A DNA stretch of 64,000 bases from Algibacter_G agarivorans. GTDB lineage: Bacteria; Bacteroidota; Bacteroidia; Flavobacteriales; Flavobacteriaceae. The notes beneath the pieces were generated by a model, which was not told where the DNA came from, ran no database searches, and saw only the letters and a program-made list of their open reading frames with translations. This document shows, one piece after another, positions 1 to 8,289 of the stretch. Position numbers and translations under genes: made by a program. Positions within the stretch are counted from its first letter, which is position 1. The number at the start of each line of letters is the position of its first letter. The DNA lies in contig NZ_BAABJJ010000035.1 of NCBI RefSeq assembly GCF_039543245.1, forward strand, positions 17,492 through 81,491, read 5' to 3'.

Positions 1-1
1 T

Positions 2-1738
2 TTTAATAATGGCTTTTTTAAGTTTTTGGCTACTCAGGTTTTTAATAATCCCGATTATAAAACCCTTTACGACAATGCCAATCAGATCATTACTAAAGAT
101 GACGCAGGTTATGTTGAATTATCGTTTTTAGATATTGAAAAGGATGATGATAGAGATGACATATTTTCAGGCAACGTTTTAAAAACAATCCAGAAATGTT
201 TAGAAAATGGTTTTAAACTAGAAGACATTTGTGTTTTGGTAAGAAAGAAAAAAGAAGGTGTTGCGGTGGCTAATTATTTAAGTCAAAATCATATTCCTAT
301 TATTTCGTCTGAAACCTTACTTATTCATAATTCGCCAGAAGCCGTTTTTATAAATGACTTGTTGGCACTTTTAATTCAACCAAAAAATAATGAACTGAAA
401 ATTAAGGTTTTAAATTTTTTAGCAACGCTATTTAATATTGATGACAAGCACGCCTTTTTCTCAAATCATATAAAGTTGCCTATTTCAGAATTATTCAAAA
501 GTTTTGAAGTTTTTAATATATTCATATCAAATGAAGTTTTGCTGCAACTTCCACTTTACGATTTAGCCGAAACCATTGTTAGAAGCTTCAATTTAGTGAA
601 AACTTCAAACGCTTACATTCAATTTTATTTAGATGTTGTTTTAGATTTTTCACAGAAAAAAGGTTCTGATATTTCTGGTTTTTTAGATTATTTTGAGAAG
701 AAAAAAGATAGTTTGAGCATTATATCGCCAAAAGGGCAAAATGCGGTTCAAATCATGACCATTCATAAATCAAAAGGTTTAGAATTTCCTGTGGTTATAC
801 TTCCTTATGCCGATTTAGATATTTATAGAGAAGTAGAGCCTAAAGAATGGTTTTCTTTGGACAAAGAAAAATACAATGGTTTTTCGCATACGCTTTTAAA
901 CTATAATAAGGATATTGAGCATTATGGTGAAGAAGGTCAATCTATATATAGTAAACATCAATCTGAACAAGAATTAGATAATATCAATCTATTATATGTA
1001 GCTTTAACCAGGGCTGTTGAGCAGTTGTATGTTATTTCAAAAAAAGAGGTCTCATCAAAAAGAGAAGTAAATAGCAAAAAATATTCGGGATTATTGATTA
1101 ATTATTTGCAGCATTTAGGTTTGTGGAATGATTTAGAAGTATCATATAGTTTCGGAACCCCGATTGCTTTCGGGGCTAAAAAAACATCTGATATTTCATC
1201 TACTTCTAAAGACACCAAAATTCAACACGAATTTATTTCAACAGCCAAGGAAAACCATAATATAAAAGTAGTCACTAAATCAGGATTCCTTTGGGATACC
1301 AATCAACAAGAAGCTATAGAAAAAGGAAATCTTATACATGATATTATGTCTCAAATTGAAACAAAGGATGATATTGATTTTGTGATTAGTGATTTTATAA
1401 AGATGTCATTAATTAATAAAGACCAAGCAGCTGCGTTAAAGCAAATAGTTTTTCAAATTGTTGAACACCCAAAACTAGAAGATTATTACAGTTCAGATTA
1501 CACCATATATAACGAGCGCGATATCCTTACAAAGGATGGTGTTATTTTAAGACCAGATAGAGTGGCTGTAAATCCTGAAAGCAATGCTATAATTATCGAT
1601 TATAAAACCGGCGTTGAAGACAAAAAACATGAACAGCAATTACAACTATATCAAGATGTTTTGGAAGACATGAATTTGATTGTTAAAAAGAAGATTCTTG
1701 TTTATATAAATGATGATATTTTAGTGAAAGATATTTAA
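2..1738 (+). CDS. AddA-like UvrD/RecB helicase-nuclease, C-terminal part (5' end outside window)
   Basis: ATP-dependent helicase with a fused nuclease, acting in processing of DNA double-strand ends. The frame is open to the first base of the window, so the N-terminal ATPase half (Walker A) is missing here; the TTG at 26 is not a real start. Numbering from that TTG, the UvrD C-terminal motif IHKSKGLEF is near residue 246 and LLYVALTRA near 324. A RecB/AddA-type PD-(D/E)XK nuclease follows, with RPDRV near 509 and IDYKTG near 524. An AddB-like partner lies at 4685, separated by kbl and ompA. A small GC-rich palindrome at 1158-1175 sits in a weakly conserved linker. Family confident; the name AddA is by analogy. 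Confidence 0.85.
   Translation, partial: FNNGFFKFLATQVFNNPDYKTLYDNANQIITKDDAGYVELSFLDIEKDDDRDDIFSGNVLKTIQKCLENGFKLEDICVLVRKKKEGVAVANYLSQNHIPIISSETLLIHNSPEAVFINDLLALLIQPKNNELKIKVLNFLATLFNIDDKHAFFSNHIKLPISELFKSFEVFNIFISNEVLLQLPLYDLAETIVRSFNLVKTSNAYIQFYLDVVLDFSQKKGSDISGFLDYFEKKKDSLSIISPKGQNAVQIMTIHKSKGLEFPVVILPYADLDIYREVEPKEWFSLDKEKYNGFSHTLLNYNKDIEHYGEEGQSIYSKHQSEQELDNINLLYVALTRAVEQLYVISKKEVSSKREVNSKKYSGLLINYLQHLGLWNDLEVSYSFGTPIAFGAKKTSDISSTSKDTKIQHEFISTAKENHNIKVVTKSGFLWDTNQQEAIEKGNLIHDIMSQIETKDDIDFVISDFIKMSLINKDQAAALKQIVFQIVEHPKLEDYYSSDYTIYNERDILTKDGVILRPDRVAVNPESNAIIIDYKTGVEDKKHEQQLQLYQDVLEDMNLIVKKKILVYINDDILVKDI
1158..1175. repeat. In-frame GC-rich hairpin inside the helicase-nuclease gene
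   Basis: The sequence CCCCGA-N6-TCGGGG forms a 6-bp GC stem in otherwise AT-rich coding DNA and is translated as part of GTPIAFGA. It resembles a degenerate copy of the perfect palindrome TCCCGATAGCTATCGGGA at 59057-59074. Confidence 0.5.
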
Positions 1739-1743
1739 ATTTG
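1736..1743 (+). promoter_or_regulatory. Candidate -7 box for kbl
   Basis: TAAATTTG matches the Bacteroidota -7 consensus TAnnTTTG. It overlaps the stop codon of the preceding gene and lies 16 bp before the kbl ATG. No clear -33 TTTG is seen at the right distance. Confidence 0.35.
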
Positions 1744-1759
1744 CATAAAACGCCAAAAT

Positions 1760-2953
1760 ATGTACGGGAAACTGAAAAATCATCTAAAAGAAGCCCTTCG
1801 AGATATAAAAAACGACGGGCTTTATAAAGAGGAGCGCATTATTACTTCAGCTCAAGGTGCCGAAATTACTTTAAGCACAGGCGAAACCGTGTTAAACTTT
1901 TGTGCAAACAATTATTTAGGCCTATCAGCCCACCCCGAGGTTATTCAAGCTGCAAAAGACACCATGGACACGCATGGTTTTGGTATGAGTTCGGTTCGTT
2001 TTATTTGTGGCACACAAGATATACATAAAGAGCTAGAGGAAAAGATAGCTGATTTTTATAACACCGAAGATACTTTACTATACGCCGCTGCTTTTGATGC
2101 TAATGGTGGTGTTTTTGAACCTTTATTTGATAAAGAAGATGCTATTATTTCAGATTCCTTGAATCATGCCTCCATAATAGACGGTGTGCGTTTGTGCAAA
2201 GCTGCGCGCTATCGTTATAAAAATAGTGACATGGCAGATTTAGAGAAACAGCTTATTGCCGCTAATCAAAACGGAGCGAGATTTAAGGTTATAGTTACAG
2301 ATGGTGTATTTTCAATGGACGGATTATTAGCGCCATTAGATAAAATTTGTGATTTAGCTGATAAATATGACGCATTGGTCATGATAGATGAATGTCATGC
2401 CGCAGGTTTTATAGGCAAAACAGGGCGTGGAACACTAGAAGAAAAAGGTGTTCTATATAGAATAGATATAATAACTGGGACTTTAGGGAAAGCATTAGGA
2501 GGCGCCATGGGAGGGTATACCACAGGAAAAAAAGAAATAATTGATATGTTACGCCAGCGTTCTAGACCATATTTGTTTTCAAATTCGCTTGCTCCCGCTA
2601 TTGTTGGTGCTTCTATAAAGGTGTTTGAAATGCTTACTAACGATACAGAATTAAGAGACGCTTTAGAATGGAACACCAATTATTTCAAAAAAGGTATGAA
2701 AAACGCAGGTTTTGACATTGTTGATGGCGATTCTGCCATTGTTCCAGTTATGTTATATGATGCAAAATTATCTCAAACTATGGCAAATATGCTATTGAAA
2801 GAAGGTATTTATGTTATTGGCTTTTTTTTTCCGGTCGTACCAAAAGAAAAAGCAAGAATACGTGTGCAACTCTCTGCGGCACATACAAAAACGCATTTAG
2901 ATAAAGCTATTACTGCATTTGTAAATGTAGGAAAAAAGCTAAAAATTATCTAA
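1760..2953 (+). CDS. kbl: Glycine C-acetyltransferase (2-amino-3-ketobutyrate CoA ligase)
   Basis: PLP enzyme that, with threonine dehydrogenase, converts 2-amino-3-ketobutyrate and CoA to glycine and acetyl-CoA in threonine breakdown. At 397 aa it is full length for the alpha-oxoamine synthase family. The PLP-binding lysine is K244 in TGTLGKALGGAMGG, with SLNHASIIDG near 133 and the MIDECHAAG aspartate near 210. The start is the ATG 21 nt after the helicase-nuclease stop. No tdh gene is nearby in the window. The high similarity to Kbl rather than BioF or serine palmitoyltransferase rests on the N-terminal region and the length. Confidence 0.93.
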   Translation: MYGKLKNHLKEALRDIKNDGLYKEERIITSAQGAEITLSTGETVLNFCANNYLGLSAHPEVIQAAKDTMDTHGFGMSSVRFICGTQDIHKELEEKIADFYNTEDTLLYAAAFDANGGVFEPLFDKEDAIISDSLNHASIIDGVRLCKAARYRYKNSDMADLEKQLIAANQNGARFKVIVTDGVFSMDGLLAPLDKICDLADKYDALVMIDECHAAGFIGKTGRGTLEEKGVLYRIDIITGTLGKALGGAMGGYTTGKKEIIDMLRQRSRPYLFSNSLAPAIVGASIKVFEMLTNDTELRDALEWNTNYFKKGMKNAGFDIVDGDSAIVPVMLYDAKLSQTMANMLLKEGIYVIGFFFPVVPKEKARIRVQLSAAHTKTHLDKAITAFVNVGKKLKII

Positions 2954-3010
2954 AATCATTCTTAACTATCGACCAACTGCCAATATATTCTATTTTTTTC
3001 TATATTTGTC

Positions 3011-3041
3011 TTTGTTAATAACATTTAACAACTTACTTTTG
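3011..3041 (+). promoter_or_regulatory. Promoter of ompA
   Basis: TTTG at 3011-3014, a 19-bp spacer and TACTTTTG at 3034-3041 match the Bacteroidota housekeeping promoter. The ATG of ompA is 34 nt downstream. Confidence 0.7.
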
Positions 3042-3075
3042 TTTACGATTAACACTTAAAATTAAACTTTTGAAT

Positions 3076-4452
3076 ATGAAAAATCTTAGCAGATTATTGT
3101 TCGCTATGTTGCTTGTACTTGGTTATAGCAACGCTAATGCGCAAGACAACAACAACCCATGGCAGATTACTATCGGGGTAAACGCAGTTGATGCTTATCC
3201 TTCTGGAGACGGCGGATTATTTAGTGAAACTATTTTTGATGAGTTCGCTAATGTTACCGATCACTGGAATATTTTACCTTCTTTATCTACAATCTCCGTA
3301 TCTAAGTATTTAAGCGATGGTTTCTCTTTTGGAGTTGCTGGTTCTTTAAATAAAATTAATAAATGGGGAGACATAAGTACAAACCCAGATACAACTAACA
3401 ATGTTGACGACTGGTCTTATTACGGAGTTGATGGAACTATTAAGTACAATTTTAGAGAAAATAAAACTTTCGATCCTTACGTAGGAGTTGGAGGTGGTTA
3501 TACTTGGATTGATGAAATTGGAGCTGGTACTTTAAACGGAACTTTAGGTTTTAACTTATGGTTTAGCGAAAACATTGGTTTAACTGTTCAAACAGCATAC
3601 AAACATGCTTTTGAAGATTATTTACAAACTCATTTCCAACATACTGCTGGTTTATCTATCAAATTTGGTGGAACTGATACTGACGGTGATGGTATATATG
3701 ACAAAGATGATGCTTGTCCAGATGTTGCTGGTTTAGAAGCTTTCAACGGATGTCCTGATACTGACGGTGATGGCATCGAAGACAGTAAAGATGATTGTCC
3801 TAGCGAAGCTGGTTTAGCTGAGCTTAACGGATGTCCTGATACTGATGGTGATGGTATTGCTGACAACAAAGATAACTGTCCTACAGTTGCTGGTTTAAAA
3901 GCTTTAGCTGGTTGTCCAGATGCTGACGGTGATGGTATAACTGATGCTGATGACAAATGTCCTAACACTGCAGGTCCTGCTGCTAACAAAGGTTGTCCTT
4001 GGCCAGATGCTGACGGTGATGGTGTTTTAGATAAAGACGATAAATGTCCTGACGTTAAAGGAACTGTTGCTAACAACGGATGTCCTGAAGTAACTGAGGA
4101 AGTTCAAAAAACACTTAACGAGTACGCTAAAACAATTTTATTTGATACTGGAAAATCATCTATCAAGGCTCAATCTGAAGCTGTATTAGGTGACATCATA
4201 GGTATCCTTAAAGAATACCCAACAGCTAAATTTACTGTTGAAGGTCATACTGATAGTGTTGGTAGCGAAAAATTAAACCAAAGATTATCTGATTCTAGAG
4301 CTAATTCTGTAAAAGAATACTTAGTTAAAAACGGTATCGATGCTTTCAGACTTTCTGCTCTTGGTTACGGAGAAGCTAAACCAATTGATTCTAACAAAAC
4401 TAGAGCTGGTAGAGCGAATAACAGACGTGTTGAAATTAACTTAGCAAAATAA
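3076..4452 (+). CDS. OmpA-family outer-membrane protein with five thrombospondin type-3 repeats
   Basis: Major outer-membrane porin-like protein that ties the outer membrane to peptidoglycan. The ATG at 3076 gives a clean signal peptide ending NANAQ; an in-frame TTG two codons upstream is less likely. After the N-terminal beta-barrel (about 20-195) come five Ca-binding TSP3 units of the form DTDGDGI-D-DDxCP (about 197-340). A C-terminal OmpA domain follows, with FDTGKSSIK, GHTDSVGS and NRRVEI. It has its own promoter at 3011 and a strong terminator, so it is a single-gene transcript within the AddA/AddB-like interval. High expression is likely. Confidence 0.93.
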   Translation: MKNLSRLLFAMLLVLGYSNANAQDNNNPWQITIGVNAVDAYPSGDGGLFSETIFDEFANVTDHWNILPSLSTISVSKYLSDGFSFGVAGSLNKINKWGDISTNPDTTNNVDDWSYYGVDGTIKYNFRENKTFDPYVGVGGGYTWIDEIGAGTLNGTLGFNLWFSENIGLTVQTAYKHAFEDYLQTHFQHTAGLSIKFGGTDTDGDGIYDKDDACPDVAGLEAFNGCPDTDGDGIEDSKDDCPSEAGLAELNGCPDTDGDGIADNKDNCPTVAGLKALAGCPDADGDGITDADDKCPNTAGPAANKGCPWPDADGDGVLDKDDKCPDVKGTVANNGCPEVTEEVQKTLNEYAKTILFDTGKSSIKAQSEAVLGDIIGILKEYPTAKFTVEGHTDSVGSEKLNQRLSDSRANSVKEYLVKNGIDAFRLSALGYGEAKPIDSNKTRAGRANNRRVEINLAK

Positions 4453-4483
4453 GCTAAACTAATTTTAAAACAAATAAGTTTAC

Positions 4484-4516
4484 AAAAAACGCTTCGGATA
4501 TCCGAAGCGTTTTTTA
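4484..4516 (+). terminator. Intrinsic terminator of ompA
   Basis: A perfect palindrome centred at 4499/4500 (GCTTCGGA...TCCGAAGC, extended by A/T pairs) is followed by a T tract. It lies 31 nt after the ompA stop. Confidence 0.88.
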
Positions 4517-4584
4517 TTTTTATATAACCAATTAAACTTCAAAATGGTACATGTAAATAGTTTCTTTTTTACTTATTTTTCGTT

Positions 4585-4625
4585 TAAAAATGTAACCGTA
4601 ACTCCTGTTATACTTATATTTTCAG
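4585..4625. repeat. Weak copy of a dispersed intergenic sequence
   Basis: The stretch beginning GTAACCGTAACT and ending TATTTTC resembles 35349-35382. The match is partial, so this is only a possible relative of the repeat at 35340-35452. Nothing else was seen in the gap before the next gene. Confidence 0.25.
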
Positions 4626-4684
4626 CCTTAAATAACCAAAAAATAATTCCACTTACTAATGCACAATTTTAAAATTAAATTGGT

Positions 4685-7444
4685 ATGACAACTTTCATTC
4701 ACGATGTTTTAAAAGATTTACAAGACAGCAAAGCAAATCTTTCTGAATTAACCTTTGTACTACCTAGTAAAAGAGCTGGGTTGTTTTTAAAACATGAACT
4801 TCCAAAAGTTGTAAAGCAAACTGTTTTTTCTCCACAGATAATTAGTATAGAAGAGTTTGTCGAAGAGTTATCTCAACTAAAAAGTGTTCCAAACACAGAA
4901 CTCCTTTTTGAGTTTTATAATTCCTATATTGAATTAACAAAAAAAGAAAACCTTGATACTTTTGAATCCTTTTCAAAATGGGCCCAAATATTATTGCAAG
5001 ATTTTAATGAAATTGATCGGTATCTAATCCCTCAAGAAAGTATTTTCAACTACCTAAGTGCCATTCAAGATTTAAATCATTGGTCATTAGAAGCACATAA
5101 AACAGATTTTGTTAAAAATTATTTAGCATTTTGGAATAAACTTTATATCTATTATAAGCATTTTACAGAACATCTTTTAAACAAAAAAATTGGCTATCAA
5201 GGTCTGATTTACAGAGAAGCTGTTGAGAATTTAGAACCCTACATTCAAAACAATCCTAAAAAGCAACATGTGTTTTTAGGGTTTAATGCTTTAAACACTT
5301 CAGAAGAAACCATTATACAAGAATTGCTAAAAAACGGTTTAGCAAAAATTTATTGGGATATTGATAAAGTCTTCTTGGATAACAAAAAGCATGATGCCGC
5401 ATTATTTACTAGGCAGCATAAAAACAATTGGAATTTCTTTAAAACAAATCCTTTTAATTGGATAACAACAAATTACGCAACAGAAAAAAACATATCTGTT
5501 TTTGGCATCCCAAAAAATATTGGGCAAGCTAAATACATTGGGTCGCTTTTAAATACTATACAAAAAGAGAATCAATCATTACAAAATACAGCGGTTGTTT
5601 TAGGTGATGAAAACTTATTGGTTCCTGTACTTAACTCAATTCCTTCAAGCATCAATGCGTTAAACATAACCATGGGATTTCCGTTAAAATCCATCCCACT
5701 GTCATCGCTTTTTGAAGCTTTGTTTCGTTTACATAAAACGTATTCAAGTTCATTTTACTATAAGGATGTTAAAAATATTATATCGCATCAATTTATAAGA
5801 CCTATATTTTATATTGAAAACATAGATTATGCATCTAAACTCATTGAAACTATTGACAGTAATAACCTTGTATACTTAAATAGAGAGCGTTTAAAAGAAA
5901 TTGCTACTAAGGCTAGCCATATTGTTGATTTGTTGTTTTCTAGCTGGGACATGTCCATTGAAACAGCCTTAAGCAATTGTTCAAAACTCATTTTAGCTAT
6001 TAAAAACTATTTAGATGTTGAGAAAGCTTCAAATTTACTTCCATTAGAATATGTGTTCCGCTTTAATGAACTGTTTAATGAGCTTACCCGATTAAATTCA
6101 GAGTATCATCATATAAAAGATATTTCAACGCTCCATGGCGTTTATAAGGAGTTATTAAGTACAGAAACTTTAGATTTTCAAGGTGAACCTCTTCAAGGTT
6201 TACAAATTATGGGCATGCTGGAATCTCGTGTTTTAGATTTTGATACTGTCATTATTTCTTCTGTAAATGAAGGGGTGCTTCCTTCAGGAAAAAGCAATAA
6301 TTCTTTTATTCCTTTTGATGTTAAAATTGAAAATAACTTGCCCACTTATAAAGAAAAAGATGCGGTTTACACCTATCATTTTTATAGGCTTTTACAACGT
6401 GCTAAAAATGTTTTCATATTGTATAATACTGAGGCAGATGTATTAACAGTCGGAGAAAAAAGCCGATTTATTACACAATTAGAGTTAGAAGGTATTCATC
6501 ATATAAATCAGCAGATTTTAACACCTCAAGTTCCCATTATTGAACCTACTTTAAACATTGTTAAAAAAACGAAAGCTTTACAAAAACAAATAATCCAACT
6601 GGCGCAAGATGGGTTTTCACCTTCATCATTAACCAACTATATTAGAAACCCTATTGATTTTTATTATCAGAAAATATTAAAAATAAAAGAACATGATGAT
6701 GTTGAAGAAACTGTTGCTGCAAACACTTTAGGCACAGTCGTACATAATACGCTTGAAGATTTTTATAAGCCTTTATTGGGCATGTTTTTAACTGTAGAAA
6801 TTATTAAAAACTTAAAATCTCAAATTGAAGAAAAAGTAACGTTTCATTTTAAAAATGAATACAAGGAAGGCGATATTACTAAAGGTAAAAACCTAATTAT
6901 TTTTGAAATTGCAAAACGTTATGTATCTAATTTTTTGGATTTAGAAATTAAAGACATAAAAGCAGGAAATGACATAAAAATTATAGCGATTGAAGCTGAT
7001 AATACTATTTCAATCAACATTCCTGAACTCAATTTCCCAGTTAAAATAAAAGGCAAAGTGGATAGAGTAGATGAGTGCAATGGTATAACTCGTATTATTG
7101 ATTACAAAACAGGTAGCGTTCAGCAAAATCAAGTTGAAATTGTAAATTGGGAAGACCTGACAACAGATTATAAAAAGTATAGCAAGAGTTTTCAAGTGCT
7201 AACATATGCGTATATGATGCAGCTTTCAAAAGAGATAATGCTTCCTGTTGAAGCTGGAATTATTTCATTTAAAAATTTAAGTTCAGGATTCTTAAAGTTT
7301 GCTAAAAAAGATAAGGCTGGTAGTTACGCTAAAAAAGACACATTAATAACTCAAGAAATTATAGATGAATTTAGCGTTCAACTAAAAAATCTTATTATAG
7401 AGATTTGTAATCCAAACATAGATTTCACTGAAAAAGAAGTTTAA
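4685..7444 (+). CDS. AddB-like PD-(D/E)XK nuclease-helicase family protein
   Basis: Probable partner of the AddA-like protein at the left edge in double-strand-end resection. It is 919 aa, starting at an ATG that gives the typical N-terminal FVLPSKRAGLFLKHEL (about 23-38). The centre resembles an inactivated helicase. The C-terminal RecB-type nuclease has GTVVHNTLEDFY near 683, VDRVDE near 795 and IDYKTG near 805. The four cysteines of the Fe-S nuclease of Firmicutes AddB are not evident. It abuts the hydrolase at 7447 (2 nt), so the two are probably co-transcribed. Confidence 0.85.
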   Translation: MTTFIHDVLKDLQDSKANLSELTFVLPSKRAGLFLKHELPKVVKQTVFSPQIISIEEFVEELSQLKSVPNTELLFEFYNSYIELTKKENLDTFESFSKWAQILLQDFNEIDRYLIPQESIFNYLSAIQDLNHWSLEAHKTDFVKNYLAFWNKLYIYYKHFTEHLLNKKIGYQGLIYREAVENLEPYIQNNPKKQHVFLGFNALNTSEETIIQELLKNGLAKIYWDIDKVFLDNKKHDAALFTRQHKNNWNFFKTNPFNWITTNYATEKNISVFGIPKNIGQAKYIGSLLNTIQKENQSLQNTAVVLGDENLLVPVLNSIPSSINALNITMGFPLKSIPLSSLFEALFRLHKTYSSSFYYKDVKNIISHQFIRPIFYIENIDYASKLIETIDSNNLVYLNRERLKEIATKASHIVDLLFSSWDMSIETALSNCSKLILAIKNYLDVEKASNLLPLEYVFRFNELFNELTRLNSEYHHIKDISTLHGVYKELLSTETLDFQGEPLQGLQIMGMLESRVLDFDTVIISSVNEGVLPSGKSNNSFIPFDVKIENNLPTYKEKDAVYTYHFYRLLQRAKNVFILYNTEADVLTVGEKSRFITQLELEGIHHINQQILTPQVPIIEPTLNIVKKTKALQKQIIQLAQDGFSPSSLTNYIRNPIDFYYQKILKIKEHDDVEETVAANTLGTVVHNTLEDFYKPLLGMFLTVEIIKNLKSQIEEKVTFHFKNEYKEGDITKGKNLIIFEIAKRYVSNFLDLEIKDIKAGNDIKIIAIEADNTISINIPELNFPVKIKGKVDRVDECNGITRIIDYKTGSVQQNQVEIVNWEDLTTDYKKYSKSFQVLTYAYMMQLSKEIMLPVEAGIISFKNLSSGFLKFAKKDKAGSYAKKDTLITQEIIDEFSVQLKNLIIEICNPNIDFTEKEV

Positions 7445-7446
7445 AA

Positions 7447-8289
7447 ATGACTTTTACTAAAAATATAATTATTCAAGGGCAACATGGTAAACCGATACTT
7501 ACCGATGTTGTTTATATTAAAAATAATCAGCCTAAACCCGTTATCATTTTTTGTCATGGTTATAAAGGCTTTAAAGATTGGGGCGCTTGGAATGTAATGG
7601 CAAAAGCTTTTGCCGAAGCTGGGTTTTATTTTATAAAATTTAATTTTTCGCATAATGGCGGAACCGTTCATCAGCCTATAGATTTTCCAGATTTGGAAGC
7701 TTTCGGAAATAATAATTACACCAAAGAATTAGACGATTTACAATGTATAATCGATTGGGTTTGTTCAAATCCCGAATTTAAAAAAGAAGCAAACAGAAAT
7801 AATATTTCTCTTATTGGTCATAGTAGGGCTGGTGGTATTGTAACTATAAAAGCTGAAGAAGATAACCGTATAAAAAAAGTTGTAAGTCTTGCAGGGGTTT
7901 CTAGTTTTGGAAAAAGAACTTCAACAACTGGAGATTTAGAACAATGGAAAAAAGATGGTGTTAAATATGTTTTAAACGGCAGAACAAAACAACAAATGCC
8001 ACATTATTATCAATTCTATGAAGATTTTATTGCTAATGAAAATAGACTAACCATTAAACGTGCTGTTTCAAACTTGAAAATCCCTTACCTGATAATCCAT
8101 GGAAACACCGATACGAGCGTTTTTATTGAAGAAGCTCAAAATCTTCACAACTGGAACCCAAATGGTAAACTAGAAATTATTGATGGTGCAAATCATGTTT
8201 TTGGAGCTTCACATCCATGGCATAGTAAAGAGATTCCAAAATATTTAGACATTGTGATTAATAAAATTATTAGTTTTATTACTATTTAG
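7447..8289 (+). CDS. Alpha/beta hydrolase family protein
   Basis: Serine hydrolase of 280 aa with unknown substrate. Visible features are an oxyanion-hole region FCHGYKGFKDWG (about 34-45), the nucleophile elbow GHSRAGG near 127, an acidic residue in IHGNTDTSV near 220 and the catalytic His in GANHVFG near 260. There is no signal peptide, so it is cytoplasmic. It starts 2 nt after the AddB-like gene and converges with the dehydrogenase on the other strand, sharing 4 bp at the 3' ends. It resembles the dienelactone hydrolase/YdjP type, but the substrate is not predictable. Confidence 0.8.
   Translation: MTFTKNIIIQGQHGKPILTDVVYIKNNQPKPVIIFCHGYKGFKDWGAWNVMAKAFAEAGFYFIKFNFSHNGGTVHQPIDFPDLEAFGNNNYTKELDDLQCIIDWVCSNPEFKKEANRNNISLIGHSRAGGIVTIKAEEDNRIKKVVSLAGVSSFGKRTSTTGDLEQWKKDGVKYVLNGRTKQQMPHYYQFYEDFIANENRLTIKRAVSNLKIPYLIIHGNTDTSVFIEEAQNLHNWNPNGKLEIIDGANHVFGASHPWHSKEIPKYLDIVINKIISFITI

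Noticed and set aside
3630..4076. 148-codon frame on the minus strand across the ompA TSP3 repeats
   Set aside because: Pro/Ser-rich translation produced by the repeated coding strand; a shadow of the repeats.
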